A DNA stretch of 64,000 nucleotides, taken from Mastigamoeba balamuthi. Its lineage: Eukaryota > Evosea > Mastigamoebida > Mastigamoebidae. The stretch is from NCBI GenBank assembly GCA_902651635.1, contig CACRSC010000024.1:65181-129180 (forward strand). Reading direction: 5' to 3'. This document shows, one piece after another, positions 9,589-20,046 of the stretch. The notes under the pieces were generated by a model that saw only the letters and a list, made by a program, of their open reading frames with translations, did not search any database and was not told the DNA's origin. The translations under genes were made by a program, and so were the position numbers. Every line of letters starts with the position of its first letter. Position 1 is the first letter of the stretch.

Positions 9589-9957
9589 TCACCTATAGAA
9601 TTTTTTTAGTATGTACAAACCTGTGCTGGAGCTGCCCATAACATACTGGCATTTGTTCTCTGCTGCTTTGGCCTGGATCAACGCAGCAGTTCTGTTGGTC
9701 ACCAACAGAGAAGACCATCTTCCAGATGTTCCATTCCACTTCTCGGGGCAGTGGCGACCCATGTGGCCAGCCCTCTGCAGGTTACACTGTGTCGAGTAGT
9801 ACCTGTCACATGTTCTGCAGCGATATGGTTTGTCCTCTCCGTCCTTCCTCTCATGTACATGACCTGCAGCTGTGTGTTTCACGTGGCCTTGCTCTCCTGT
9901 TCCTGCAACATTGCCTGCTCCACTCAATCCCTTCTGCATCACTGTCTCAGTGCGCAA
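9589..9957 (-). pseudogene. 5' exon fragment of the zinc-finger transposase-like gene
   Basis: Homologous to the first exon of the gene at 15203-18179. The shared core is YRCRTCDRYYSTQCNLQRAG followed by HMGRHCPEKWNGTSGRWSS and an Ala-rich helix with AENKCQYV. CxxC-x(10+)-H-x(3-5)-H/C spacing indicates a C2H2/C2HC-type zinc finger. It starts with MRTETVMQKGLSGAG at 9957 and ends at a donor-like SSSTG|GTTTGT that aligns with the donor of the intact copy. Nothing matching the large second exon follows, so only the DNA-binding exon remains. It lies between two GTAGCGG arrays. Confidence 0.55.
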
Positions 9958-10019
9958 ATGACATCAAGTGCAAATCAGCCAGCTGGCAAAATCTAGGCTG
10001 CTCACCCTCAGGCTTCCGC

Positions 10020-10540
10020 TACACTTAGCTATGCAATTAATTCCACTATACACTGCTACACATACCTTTGCTGCACTGTGTAGCAGATCACCCTCCGCAA
10101 TGCATCACTACATTGGCATCCGCTATACAGTGTAGTGGATGCACCCATCACTACATGCCACTATATCTGTCTTCACTACGCCATGTAGCAGAGGTACCTC
10201 CGCAGTGCATCGTAGCGGAGCATATGTAGCAATGCGTAGTGGCAGCACCTCCGCTACTCTGTGTAGTAAAGGTGCCTTCACTACGCCATGTAGCGAAGGT
10301 ACCTTCACTATGCAGTGTAGCGGAGCCTGCGTGGCAGTGCATAGCGGAGGTACCTCCGCTACGCATTGCTACATGCACTTCGCTATGCTGCGTAGCGGAG
10401 ATACCTCCGCTACGCTCAGCTACACAGGTGCCGCTACGCACTGCTGCTGAAATTCACTTCTGCTACACTATGTAGTGGAGCATGCATAGCACTGCGTAGC
10501 GGAACTGGATCTGCTACGGCACGTAAACGTGCTCGACGTG
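10020..10540. repeat. GTAGCGG array with CACGTAAACGTG border motif
   Basis: A mixed array of GTAGCGG, GTAGTGG and TCCGCTACG units. The unique border GGCACGTAAACGTGCTCGAC (about 10519-10538) closes it on the right. The same border, inverted, opens the array at 14725. Confidence 0.7.
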
Positions 10541-10544
10541 TAGA

Positions 10545-11160
10545 TACACATATCTCTGAGAGAAATGGAACAGCCTAGTTCCAACTAAGATCAGGGCAAG
10601 CTGCATACACAAACCCATTACTGTTGATATATAGTATACCTTTTCATTTTACTATTAAGGTTTTAAAGTTTAGGTGTTGCCCTGGACAGGTTCAATCCCC
10701 CAACCTCCAAGTTTTTTTTGCACACACTCACTCAGCCTCACTCACCACTCTCACAGTCACCCCCAGGGCTCTGAGAGACACACATCGACTCCCGTTGTGG
10801 TGGATTCCCAATTCGGATTTCACACACCCCTCTGGGAAGGCCCCTGAGTTGTGTGGGTGCACTGAAACCTGATTCTCTTTTCTTCGATTCCGATTCCCGA
10901 TCTGGTGACGTAACAACGCTCCCTGTTCGGATTCCCGAGAGTGGGCACGAGGGTGCATTGCCCAGAGAGGAAGGGGCACAGAGAGGCACACACAGAGGAG
11001 CACACAGGAGACACACATATCTACCGAGAGAAGCAGAACAACCTGGTTCCGAGTCAGGTCAGGGCATTCTCCATAGACGAAACCATTACTGTTGATATAT
11101 AGTGTACCTTTCATTTCACTATTAAGGTTTTTGAGTTTTGGTGTTGCCCTGGACAAACTA
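10545..11160 (+). repeat. Two direct copies of a TATA-containing dispersed element
   Basis: Copies lie at about 10545-10690 and 11000-11155. Each holds in order CACATATCT, a GAGAGAA-GGAACA segment, CCATTACTGTTGATATATAG, a CATTTTACTATTAAGG-type segment and GGTGTTGCCCTGGACA. An inverted copy of the 5' half lies at 2755-2830 and a copy of the 3' half at 6895-6950. The spacer between the two copies (10700-11000) has no convincing gene. Confidence 0.6.
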
Positions 11161-11321
11161 GGGGAAAAGTGCACATATCTTCTCTCGAGTATCTTCAGGC
11201 AGATATTCGTGATTTTCATGTATCCTGAGTCACAACTGCTAGTGACGCCCACAATTACGAGAAAGGGCCCCAACCACCTCTTTTCTTCACTTCCCACCCA
11301 CAACAGCCCTCGCCATGCCCA

Positions 11322-11749
11322 ATGTCTGCCTCCAACAGAATCGTGTTCCTGAAGCGCCACATCACTGAGTGGGCTACATCAACTGGCCTGCACCATGCAG
11401 ACCTCAACGAGGTGTGTGAGCCACTTGGTGAGCCACATGGATACCCAACAAAGGACACTCGTGAGACTCAATGGTGTGTCTCAAGTCTGGTTTTTGACAC
11501 TGTACTCAACCCTTCTGACAGAGCCTGGGGACTATAAGCCAGAGAGGTGGGGCCAGTTGATGAAGTTCTACCTGATCTTGAAGGGGGCGGTGCAGTGGGC
11601 CCTCACATCACCAGATAAGGGGGTTGGGCAGGCGGTGTTCAACATGCTGTATAACACCCTGTCTGTATGAAGTGCAAACTGGACATCCACTACTGCATCT
11701 CCAAGATGAAGGCCCTCAAGCTCCTGCTCGACACCCCGGAGATGAAATA
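11322..11749 (+). pseudogene. Decayed plus-strand accessory gene
   Basis: Coding-like sequence in more than one frame: MSASNRIVFLKRHITEWATS at the start, then RWGQLMKFYLILKGAVQWAL and VGQAVFNMLYNTLSV, and finally LDIHYCISKMKALKLLLDTP before a stop near 11749. The helical character and matching codon use suggest one protein of about 130-140 residues with two or three frame breaks. No family is recognised. At 11757-11785 a stretch (TACGTTTGGCTGCAAAGA) also occurs at 195-212. Confidence 0.3.
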
Positions 11750-12208
11750 GGGATGGGGGCGTGGTACGTTTGGCTGCAAAGATATATGGAAACCTGGCTG
11801 ATGGCAGAGGGGAGGTGGAACTTGAACAGCTCTCATATCTGAAGTGTGGGTGTCCGTATGGGAGCGCGCTGGCTCGCATACGCCAAGATGCCCGCCTGGC
11901 TATCTGCACGCTCCAGCAGTGGTGGTCGCCGAGTGAGGGCTGCGATTTCCACTCGTAACTCGTACACTCGTACGCAAGCGGGTGTGGCCCGCGAGGCTGC
12001 TGTTGGTGAATTCATCACTCTGAGGTACACACACTCGGTGCACACAACGACGCCTCGCATGACGTTTGGTCAGCGCGTGGAGCCAAGTCAACTCAGAGCA
12101 GCGCTCCGTTGTTTGTCTCTGTTGTTATGTTGGTGCGCCTCTGGCGGGTCCACAGGCAGCGCGCAGCGGCGTCCCTCGTGGTGAGCGCTGGGAGGCGAGT
12201 GGGGGGCC
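11750..12208. other. Transition from accessory DNA to the nadC island
   Basis: Base composition rises sharply in GC here. No gene is supported; open frames in this stretch lack family features and introns with good signals. Confidence 0.4.
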
Positions 12209-14119
12209 TCAGACACGCGTGGCCTCGGCGAGGGTGATCTGCGCGGCCTCCTCGAGCGAGCGCAGCGGGGCGGCCATGTTGGTGACCTTCATGTGCAGGT
12301 CCAGCGCCTGCGCCGAGTGCGTCACCGACCCCACGCTCACGTAGTCGACGCCCGTCGCCGCGACCCTCGCGATCGTCTCGAGGCTCACGCCCCCCGAGGC
12401 CTCGAGAGGCACGCGCCTCCTGCCCGCCGTGCCCGCGGCGTCGGCCGTGGCGCAGGCGGCGACCATCGTGGGTGCGTCCATGTTGTCGAGCATGATGCGC
12501 GTCAGCGGCGGCTCCACCGCCAGGGCCTCGCGCAGCTCGGCGTCGTTGCGCACCTCCACCTCGATCGGCAGCGACGCGTCGGCGTGCTGGCGCACGAGCT
12601 CCACGGCCTTGGAGACGCTGCCCGCGACGGTGATGTGGTTGTCCTGCGGCGTCATCGACACCAATGTCAGTCAGTTGCCGCCAGTGACGGCGCGCAGGCG
12701 GCGGGTCACAGGCGCGCGCGAGGGGCCACTGCTGCAGCCTCCCGCGAGCAGACACAAGCGGAACACAGCGACGCCAAAGGACGATGCAAAAACAAAAATG
12801 CAACATCAATTGAACCCAGCGCTGGTGGAGGTCAGAGAGACCACAACTCAGCGAGGCCGAGGCCGCGGTCGACAGCGCACACGGGAAACAAGGGAAGCAG
12901 AAGACGAGGTATTTATGCACACTGCCTCAGCGCATAAAAACCAATTGAATTGTACTGTGCAATAAACAGCACGCACGTGCAACGAAAGGGCACAGCACAG
13001 CAGGACAGCAGGACAGCAGGAGAAGAGGTGCGGAGGCGGACCTTGATGAGGGCCATGTCGGCGAGGGAGAAGCGGTGGTTGACGACGCCGCCGCAGCGGG
13101 TGGCGTACTTCTCGAGGCCGCGCCAGCCGGGGGTCGTCTTGCGGGTGTCGAGTACGCGGCAGACGCGCTCGCGGCCCTCGGTGGCCTTGGCCGCGGCCTC
13201 CGCGAACCACGCCGAGCGGGTGGCGACGCCCGAGAGGCGCTGCAGGAAGTTGAGGGCCGTGCGCTCGCCCGAGAGCACAGAGGCCGCGGGGCCGTAGACG
13301 TCGGCGACGACCTGCCCACGCGTGACGCGCGTGCCGTCGCGCTCGCGCAGCACCACGTGGCAGCGCTGGTCCACGCGCGCGAAGACCAGCGGAACCAGGC
13401 ACACGCCGCACCTGCAGGGTGGGCGCGGGGGGGGCTGCTCAGCGGGCTGGCGCAAAAATTAAATGAATCAAACTACACAAATCAATTGATTTGGGCACAG
13501 AAATTGGGGGCGAGCAAGCAGCGGGAACCCCAAGCGAGCAAACAGAGGCCCAATGGTGGGCAGTGAGCGACGGGCAGTGCACAGGACCGGACGTCTGCGC
13601 CGGTGCACAGCAGAGAGAGAGAGCCACGAGAAAAATGCAACGCGCACAGGAAAAGATACGAAGATTCGCTGAGGGCACACACAGCGCACACGAGGCTCGC
13701 GGGCAGAGCACACACACACAGGCACACACAGGCACACGCAACAGTCACCGCCCACCACCCAAGAGACTCCCCAGCAAACTCGGGAGCCGCCGGCACAGCG
13801 CAGGCGCAGATCGCGAAAAGGGGGGCAGTGCGATCGGGAAAATGCAGCGCAGCAGCGAGAGGGGGGCGGCAGGGGGAGCGCACAGGACGCCGTCCTCCTT
13901 GGCGGCGACGCGGCCGTGGACCCAGGCGCCGCCCTGGGGGCCGAGGATGGCGGCGCAGGTGACGTCGGGGAGGTCCTCGCTGAGGGCGAGGGCCACGAGC
14001 TCCGAGGCCCGGGGCTCCAGCGCCGCCAGGTCCGCCCCGCACGCCCTGCTGCGCCCCAGCACGTCCGCCGCCGTCCTGCACGCGCTCATGGGTGCTGCTG
14101 CTGCCGGTGCCGTCGCCAT
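12209..14119 (-). CDS. nadC: Quinolinate phosphoribosyltransferase, 3 exons
   Basis: Converts quinolinate and PRPP to nicotinate mononucleotide, CO2 and PPi in de novo NAD synthesis. Exons are 14119-13884, 13411-13042 and 12643-12209; all junctions are GT-AG and the spliced frame gives 346 residues. The N-terminal domain starts at MATAPAAAAPMSAC and carries SELVALALSEDLPDVT and the KEDGVL-CGV junction. The barrel domain has LNFLQRLSGVATRSAWF, DTRKTTPGWRGLEKYA, the GGVVNHRFSLADMALIK-DNHI signature split exactly by intron 2, IEVEV, MLDNMD, LEASGGV and VDYVSVGSVTHSA. These cover the basic phosphate- and quinolinate-binding residues and the conserved acidic residues. It is somewhat longer than bacterial NadC because of the N-terminal extension. 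No targeting signal is obvious. It is the only housekeeping gene inside the 1-26 kb accessory block. Confidence 0.93.
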
Positions 14120-14199
14120 ATCGCCTGTGGTGGGGTTTGTTGTTGGGGTCTCTGTGCTTTGCTCTCTGTTGTGTTTTGCTCGGTTGCCTTAAGCGGTGC

Positions 14200-14720
14200 C
14201 CCAGTCAGCACGGCTGATATCTCCTGGGGTGAATCAGCCACGGCCATATCGGGCCCCTCGAATCTTCCCCTGGATTCCACCGTTGTGCCAGTCACTCACA
14301 CGTATGCCTCTGTGAGCTCAATGCACAGAAGTCAGTGTTAGCCACGTGCAGTACCCTTGGAAAGGCTCTGCCACTCTATGCACTGGCCGGCACAGCTCTC
14401 ACTTGTCTGACAACCTCTGGATAGGAAAAATCCTTCCTGTGGCAATCCGAGATGTCACTGAACAGTGAAGCAGAAGCTACGGTGTATCTGTGTCCATTAA
14501 TCTGTTAGCCAAAGCATCTTTGAGGAATTTGATGGTTCTTTCTGCTCATTTCTCAGGTGGCTGCACAAATTCACTCGGTGCTGGTACACTTCGTAATTCT
14601 ACTAGTCAGAGCAGGAATGGGGGAAGCCATTTGCAACAACGAGTTTTTGTGTATGGATGTGCAGACAGGGCTGTGGCACAGGTGTGGTGAGGTCAGAGGA
14701 GTCCTGTGCCAGTGCCCCAG
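14200..14720. other. Region upstream of nadC, no gene seen
   Basis: About 500 bp upstream of nadC with no supported gene. It presumably contains the nadC promoter, but no specific site can be named. It ends at the border motif of the next array. Confidence 0.4.
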
Positions 14721-14724
14721 CACT

Positions 14725-15130
14725 GCAACACGTCGATCACGTTTACGTTCCGTAGTGGAAGCAACTCCGCTACATGCCGCTACACAGACCTCCGCTACGC
14801 ACTGTAGCGGAAGCAGAAAAGCGTAGCAGCATGTAGCGGAAGGTGTGTAGCGGCATGTAGCGGAGGATTGGTGTAGCGGCGCGTAGCGGACCCAAATGTA
14901 GCGGCATGTAGCGGAGGATTGGTGTTGCGGCGTATAGCGGACCCAAATGTAGCGGCATGTAGCGGAGGATTGGTGTTGCGGCACGTAGCGAACCCAAATG
15001 TAGCGGCATGTAGCGGAGGATTTGTGTAGCGGCACGTAGCGGACCCTCATGTAGCGGAGTGTAGCGAAAGGCTGTGTTGCAACAGTGTGTAGCGGAGGCT
15101 GCATAGCGGCATGTTGCGGAAGTCTATGTG
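14725..15130. repeat. GTAGCGG array with inverted border motif
   Basis: Opens with GTCGATCACGTTTACGTTCC, the reverse complement of the border at 9475 and 10520. The body has about four tandem units of roughly 58 bp, each containing GTAGCGGCATGTAGCGGAGG followed by ATTGGTGT and a GCGGACCCAAAT-type segment. It lies directly upstream of the zinc-finger transposase-like gene. Confidence 0.75.
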
Positions 15131-15202
15131 ATTCAGTGCAGATAGTTATTTTAGTTTACGTCATTTGCGTGCTGTACTAGCTGGACAGACAGGTGAGCAG
15201 TA

Positions 15203-18179
15203 ATGCAGTTGGAAGCAGGTTCTCAGGAAGCCACAGCAGGTGGGCCTTGTGCACTGATGGCGTCGAGGCAACATCAGGGAGATGTTGGCTGGGAGCACAA
15301 GGCATACCGCTGCAGTGCATGTGACAGGTACTACACGTCGCAGTATCACCTGCAGAGGGCTGGGCACATGGGCAGTCACCATTGCCCCGAGAAATGGAAT
15401 GCAACATCAGGCAGATGGTCTGCTCTGTTCGTTGCAGACAGGGCAGCTGCCTGGAGCCAGGCCAAAGCAGTAGAGAACAAACGCCAGTTTGTTGTGGACA
15501 GCACAGGTATTTTATTGAGACCACTATTCAATTCAAATCACATAATTAACAATTATAAGAGCAGCAAAGAGAGAGTGGAGCCACATCAGCCAGTCCAGGC
15601 AGTTTGCTGCCATAGTGGCTGAGGCAGCAATGGAGGGCATGCTGGATGAGGAACAGCAGCCGAGGACAGCCCATGAAGAGGAAGCACCACAGCTGGAAGG
15701 AGACAAGGGTCGTTGTGGGAAAATGGCAGAAGACAGGCAGGGAACAGCTGCCTTGTGCCTAGGCAGCCAGCTCGAACAGGAGGGAAGCTCGGACAGCTCA
15801 TCAGAGAACAGCGAGGTGGAAGAGGGAGAGGACGGCTTGTCACTGCAGAAGGAGAAGCTGAGCCTCATCAGGCATGTGTGCTCAATGGAGCCGAAGTACG
15901 ACTGTGTGACAGCACCCCAGACCAGTGTGCAGACACTGAGAGAGTACCAGGAGAGAAGGGCAGAGCTGCAGGAGGCAGAGAGCAGCATAGAGGAGAGGTA
16001 CAATCAGGCCCTAGAACATCCAGGGTCTGGAGACTACCTGGGACCAGTGCTGAAAACGGTGCAGCAGCCCCTGGAAGCCCTGCCTCTGGCCACACCCCCA
16101 GGGCCCATAGCACCTCAGCTGCACATCCCACGGGAAGTCCTTGCACTGTGGAAGTTGGAGGGCAAGATGACCGATGCCCAGATAGACCTGGTTGTGGCCT
16201 CCATCAATGGAAAGAAGAGAGCCTCAGTCACAGTCTCGAACTACATCAAGCAGGAGTGCAGTGAAGTGATACCGCAGGTGGGACCGGCTGTGGGGAAGAA
16301 GCTGCACAGCAAGCATCCCCTACACAGTGTCATTGGCTGGCTTCACATCGTGCTGAACATAGCATGCATAGCGGAGACCATTGTGGTCAGGGCTCCAGAG
16401 GAGGTAGAGGAGACCAAGGCAGACATAGTGAATGAGTACTTCTTCAGTGCGGGATTTCAGGCAGTGTGTGCAAAGGCAGGTGCACTGCACAAATCACTGG
16501 GGCGTGAAGGGGAGCCTATAGTCATTGCTCTGCAGGAGTACCAGGACAAGGCCCAAGTTCACAAGGGAAGCGAAGAGTCGTGGCTCATCAAGATCCTGAA
16601 CATGACACGGAATTGCGCAGGGCTTCCCATGACCCAGCTGTTGGTGGGGGAGCTGTATGGACTGCCAAATGATATGCACGATGCCAGAGCTGATCTTCTG
16701 CCAGAGTTCCTGATTCTGTCACGCATTGGTGTTAGAATGCTGTGTGGAGAACGTGGAATGTGTTGGGTTTATGCGTTTGTGGTGTCACAGCAAGCAGACA
16801 CCATGGAGCAGTGCAAGAACGTCTCTGTAAAATCCCCGGGAGGAAGAGAGTCAGATAGGCCATGCACAGATTGCCTGAGCAGTCGTAAGGACTTCTCTGA
16901 CCTGAAGCTGAGTGGGTGGAAGCCAAGAGACATTGTGCTATCCAGAAGGTCGATAGAGAAGGCAGCAAAGGCCCCTACTGTGGTGGCTGCACAAGCAGCC
17001 CTGGATGAAGTCGCTCTGACCATGACAGCTATCTGCAATCCCACGTTCTTCTACATAGAGAATCCCTTCCTGTGCCAGCCGAGAGAGCCGATGCATAAAC
17101 TGCCATGGGACATGAAGCCAGTCCTTGCAGCTTTGATGCAGAGCAGCAGTGTCATGGACGAGATAGGAAGGAGAATTCTGGGAAACAGGATTGTGTGCCT
17201 CAGGAAGGAGCTCAGAAGCAGCATGGCCCCCAGACCAGTCATGGTGTTTGAGTCGTGGAGGTGCTATGAGTACTTCAACTTTGCTGCTGTGGCCCAGATA
17301 CTGCTGTGGGGACTGGTCCCGGATGAGTGGCTGGAATATATGCGCCTGACAGGGACAGTGCACTCACTGCTGACGAGTGGGACCATCTCAGTCAAGTGGT
17401 GGAAGGTGCTGCTGGACATCATGGGAAAGAAACAGCTGGAGCAACTGCAGAAAATCTGTCCAGAGAAAGCAGAGGATGGTGGCACAGAGAGGAAAAGACA
17501 TCCAGAGTATGGCCCTTACAGGCCCTTATACTACAACCACCTCCCTTGCCACTTTTCCGACAACATAGACAGGTTTGGACCGCTGCCAGTTGTTTGTGCC
17601 CAGACACTGGAGTACATACAGGGTGTCATTGCAAAGACAGCGTCGAGGAACACGTGCAATCCAGAGCTTTATGGAACCTGGATGCATACGGCCAGTACTC
17701 TGCACAGTCTAGCAGATGTCCAGCAGGGCAGAAGCACAAAGGGCATGCAGCACTTGATGGCAGCCAACTCCATTGTCTCAGAGCCCAAGAAGGCAACGTG
17801 GTACAAGTGCCTGTACTACAGTCTGCCTCTTGTGGAAGGAGCAATTGCTGTCAGGCTCCTCCCGTATGAAGACAGGAAATGGTCAGAGAATCACGAGCCA
17901 CTGATGAAGGATGTCTTCGAATTCGGGGAGATAAAGTCTGTTCATGGCTCGGAAGCCAGACAGAATGGGACAGTCAGTGTTCTGGTGCTCAAGGTGCCTG
18001 CAAGGACTCGTCTGGGAGAACCGTTTCCCATGATGTACAGGAGCTCAACCCAAGTTGTGTGGAGGTTCTCCAGCATTCATCGAGTTGCTTGGAAGACTGT
18101 TCCCTTTGAATCTGGTAGCTGTGCCAAACTGCAGAGTGGGGCTTTCTATATCATTCCCAATCGCCACATCCAGAAATGA
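15203..18179 (+). CDS. Zinc-finger transposase-like protein, about 950 aa, two exons
   Basis: Exon 1 (start at 15203 or the Met at 15257, to about 15507) encodes a C2H2-type finger: YRCSACDRYYTSQYHLQRAG then HMGSHHCPEKWN. A GTATTTTA donor joins an acceptor ending TAAGAGCAG near 15566; the splice is in frame and leads into an uninterrupted exon to the stop at 18179. The large exon holds an acidic Ser/Glu stretch, a coiled-coil-prone segment (REYQERRAELQEAESSIEER), a central part with LLPEFLILSRIGVRMLCG and a CxxC pair (PCTDCLSSRKDF), EPMHKLPWDMKPVL, WRCYEYFNFAAVAQILLWGL, and a C-terminal half around YYNHLPCHFSDNIDRFGPLP. The finger plus an MH-x-LPWD-like block and later Cys/His-rich segments recall CACTA/Plavaka-type transposases, but no DDE triad was assigned with confidence. 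A fragment of the same gene lies at 9589-9957, so the family is repeated. The next gene (-) converges on it. Confidence 0.6.
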
Positions 18180-18218
18180 AGAACAAAGAAAGGGGGAAAT
18201 GTTTGTAAAACTGGCTTT

Positions 18219-19421
18219 CTATTTCCTGTTCTTTGCAGAGGAAGAGGAGGTGAAAGTGCGCAGCTGGAGATGCTCTCCAACGACAGAGGCAATTCCAGGG
18301 GGAAGGCGCCGCCTGCTGACTCTTCCAGGGGGGAATGCTGGACTTGTTGTGCCTAACGTGTCACTGATGAGGCTGATCTCCTCCAGTGCACTGGGAGTCC
18401 ACTGCACACCGTACGAGTACTCGTACAATGTGCCATCTGCTGCTGACCTCCTGACCTTGACGTTGGTGTGCCCAGCCAGCCACGCATTTCCTGTGTAAAC
18501 CCCGTCGTACATCTTGGGGTCCTCCATCGATCCGCAGGAAGACAGAAGCAAGCCCTTGGAGACAACGGGAAGGAATACCTCTGCAATCCTCCTGAACGGG
18601 ACTGTGTGCACACTGCCTGCTGGAGTGCTGTACTGGAGGGAGGACTCCTTGATATTGCCGTGCCCACTGATAATCATAACTGTGATTCGGCTCTGATGCT
18701 GTTCTCCAAACTCCTTCTCGATCCTGTTCATTGTCTCCGTGATTCCTGTATATAAATATTAGATGTAGCACAACGATAACTGATAAATAACAGAACAGTC
18801 ATACCCTGAAAGGGAATACACCACAGCACACAGTTGTGGCACTGGGCAGGGTTGTTGAACCCTATCATGTAGCGCAGAGTGTTCCTGTATGGCTTTCTCT
18901 TGGTGAACCAATCTGTCTCAGCAACAACAATGACGTCTGTTGCTGCTGGACAGATAACTCGTCTATGCCTAGCAATGCTGCCTGCAATGATAGGCTCACC
19001 ACACTCACACATGCGGCACAGTACTTTGCCACATGCAAAGCAGGCCCATGGCCTGATCATTATGTTAGATAATCATGTTACAAATAAACGTACCGTGCTG
19101 CGTCCCTCGCCACCTGAGGTCCTCCTGGCTGATTCGTTTGACAGCTGCTGTTCCGGCACAGCAGATAGAACGGGGGTCTGTGTCCCTTTTTTTCCCTATT
19201 GGTGGGTATTGTTAGTGGGGGAACATCATAAGAACTCACTTGGGAACATTGCTGGATCTCTCTGCTGAACTCTCTCCAGCACTCAGAAGGGCTGCCATTT
19301 CAGCCCTGTATGAGAAGGTTGTGGAGGAGCTAATCAGCTCCTCGTCTTCCTTCGAAAGAAGCTCGGCGCTGTATACCTCAGTGTCAGTACAGAGACTCCA
19401 ATGAAAGGTATTAATAAGCAC
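18219..19421 (-). CDS. Cysteine-cluster protein with caspase-like His/Cys dyad
   Basis: Four exons join with good GT-AG signals. Exon 1 ends near 19233 (NVPK junction). Exon 2 begins near 19186 and ends at CTCAG|GTGGCG near 19110. Exon 3 starts near 19062 with PWACFACGKVLCRMCEC. The last intron (about 18750-18804) lies between CIPFQ-G and ITETMNRIEKEFG. Exon 3 carries a cysteine cluster (C-x2-C-x4-C-x2-C-x-C) that could bind zinc, then VICPAATDVIVVAETDWF. The last exon has RITVMIISGHGN followed about 35 residues later by KGLLLSSCGSM. This is the strand-His-Gly, strand-Cys pattern of clan CD peptidases (caspase, metacaspase, CHAT). The tail is Ser-rich. The protein is at least 270 residues; the N-terminus is uncertain. 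A protease function is inferred from these motifs only. Confidence 0.55.
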
Positions 19422-19604
19422 AGTGGACCGTGGGTGACGAGGTAGTGGTGGCTGGATTCCATTGGTCCTGGTGCTGCTGCTGGTGCCGGTGCTGTGGCAT
19501 GGACAGCAGGTACGGCACCTGAAGGTGCAGAGTCCCTCATGAACCCGCGCGCAAGGATTTGGTGTGAGATGATATAAACCTCCAACGAAAATCTACTGTT
19601 GTGG

Positions 19605-20030
19605 TGTGTCATGCATCCGCTACAGTGCGTAGCGGACCCTTCGCTACGCACTGTAGCGGAAGTATCAATGTAGCGGCGCGTAGCGAAACGCGCTATAGTG
19701 TGTTCCACTATGCGCCACTATGCATGGAGTGCCGCTACAGTGCATAGCGAAGGGTTCGCTATGCACTGTAGCAGAAGTATTAATGTAGCGGTGCATAGCG
19801 GAATGCGCTATAGCGCATTCCGCTATGTGCCGCTACGCACAGATTGCCGCTACAGTGCATAGCGAAGGGTCCACTACGCACTGTAGCAGAAGTAAAAATG
19901 TAGCGGCGCATAGCGGAACGCGCTATAGCACGTTCCGCTATGCGCCGCTATGCACAAAGTGCCGCTACAGTGCATAGCGAAGGGTCCGCTACGCACTGCA
20001 GTGGAAGTATAAACCGATTTCTCCTGCTCT
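19605..20030. repeat. GTAGCGG array with three units of about 115 bp
   Basis: Three tandem units begin near 19667, 19782 and 19897, each with AATGTAGCGG. Each contains a palindrome centred on GCTATAG (for example TAGCGGAATGCGCTATAGCG and onward to its complement) and a second inverted pair around AGTGCATAGCGAAGGGTTCG. The tract has no ORF and can form strong hairpins. It separates the caspase-like gene from the copy-2 unknown gene. Confidence 0.8.
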
Positions 20031-20046
20031 AACACTAATCCCTCTG

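Noticed and set aside
10728-11360. Minus-strand frame of 210 codons across the dispersed elements
   Set aside because: It runs through two copies of the noncoding repeat and has no protein-like pattern.
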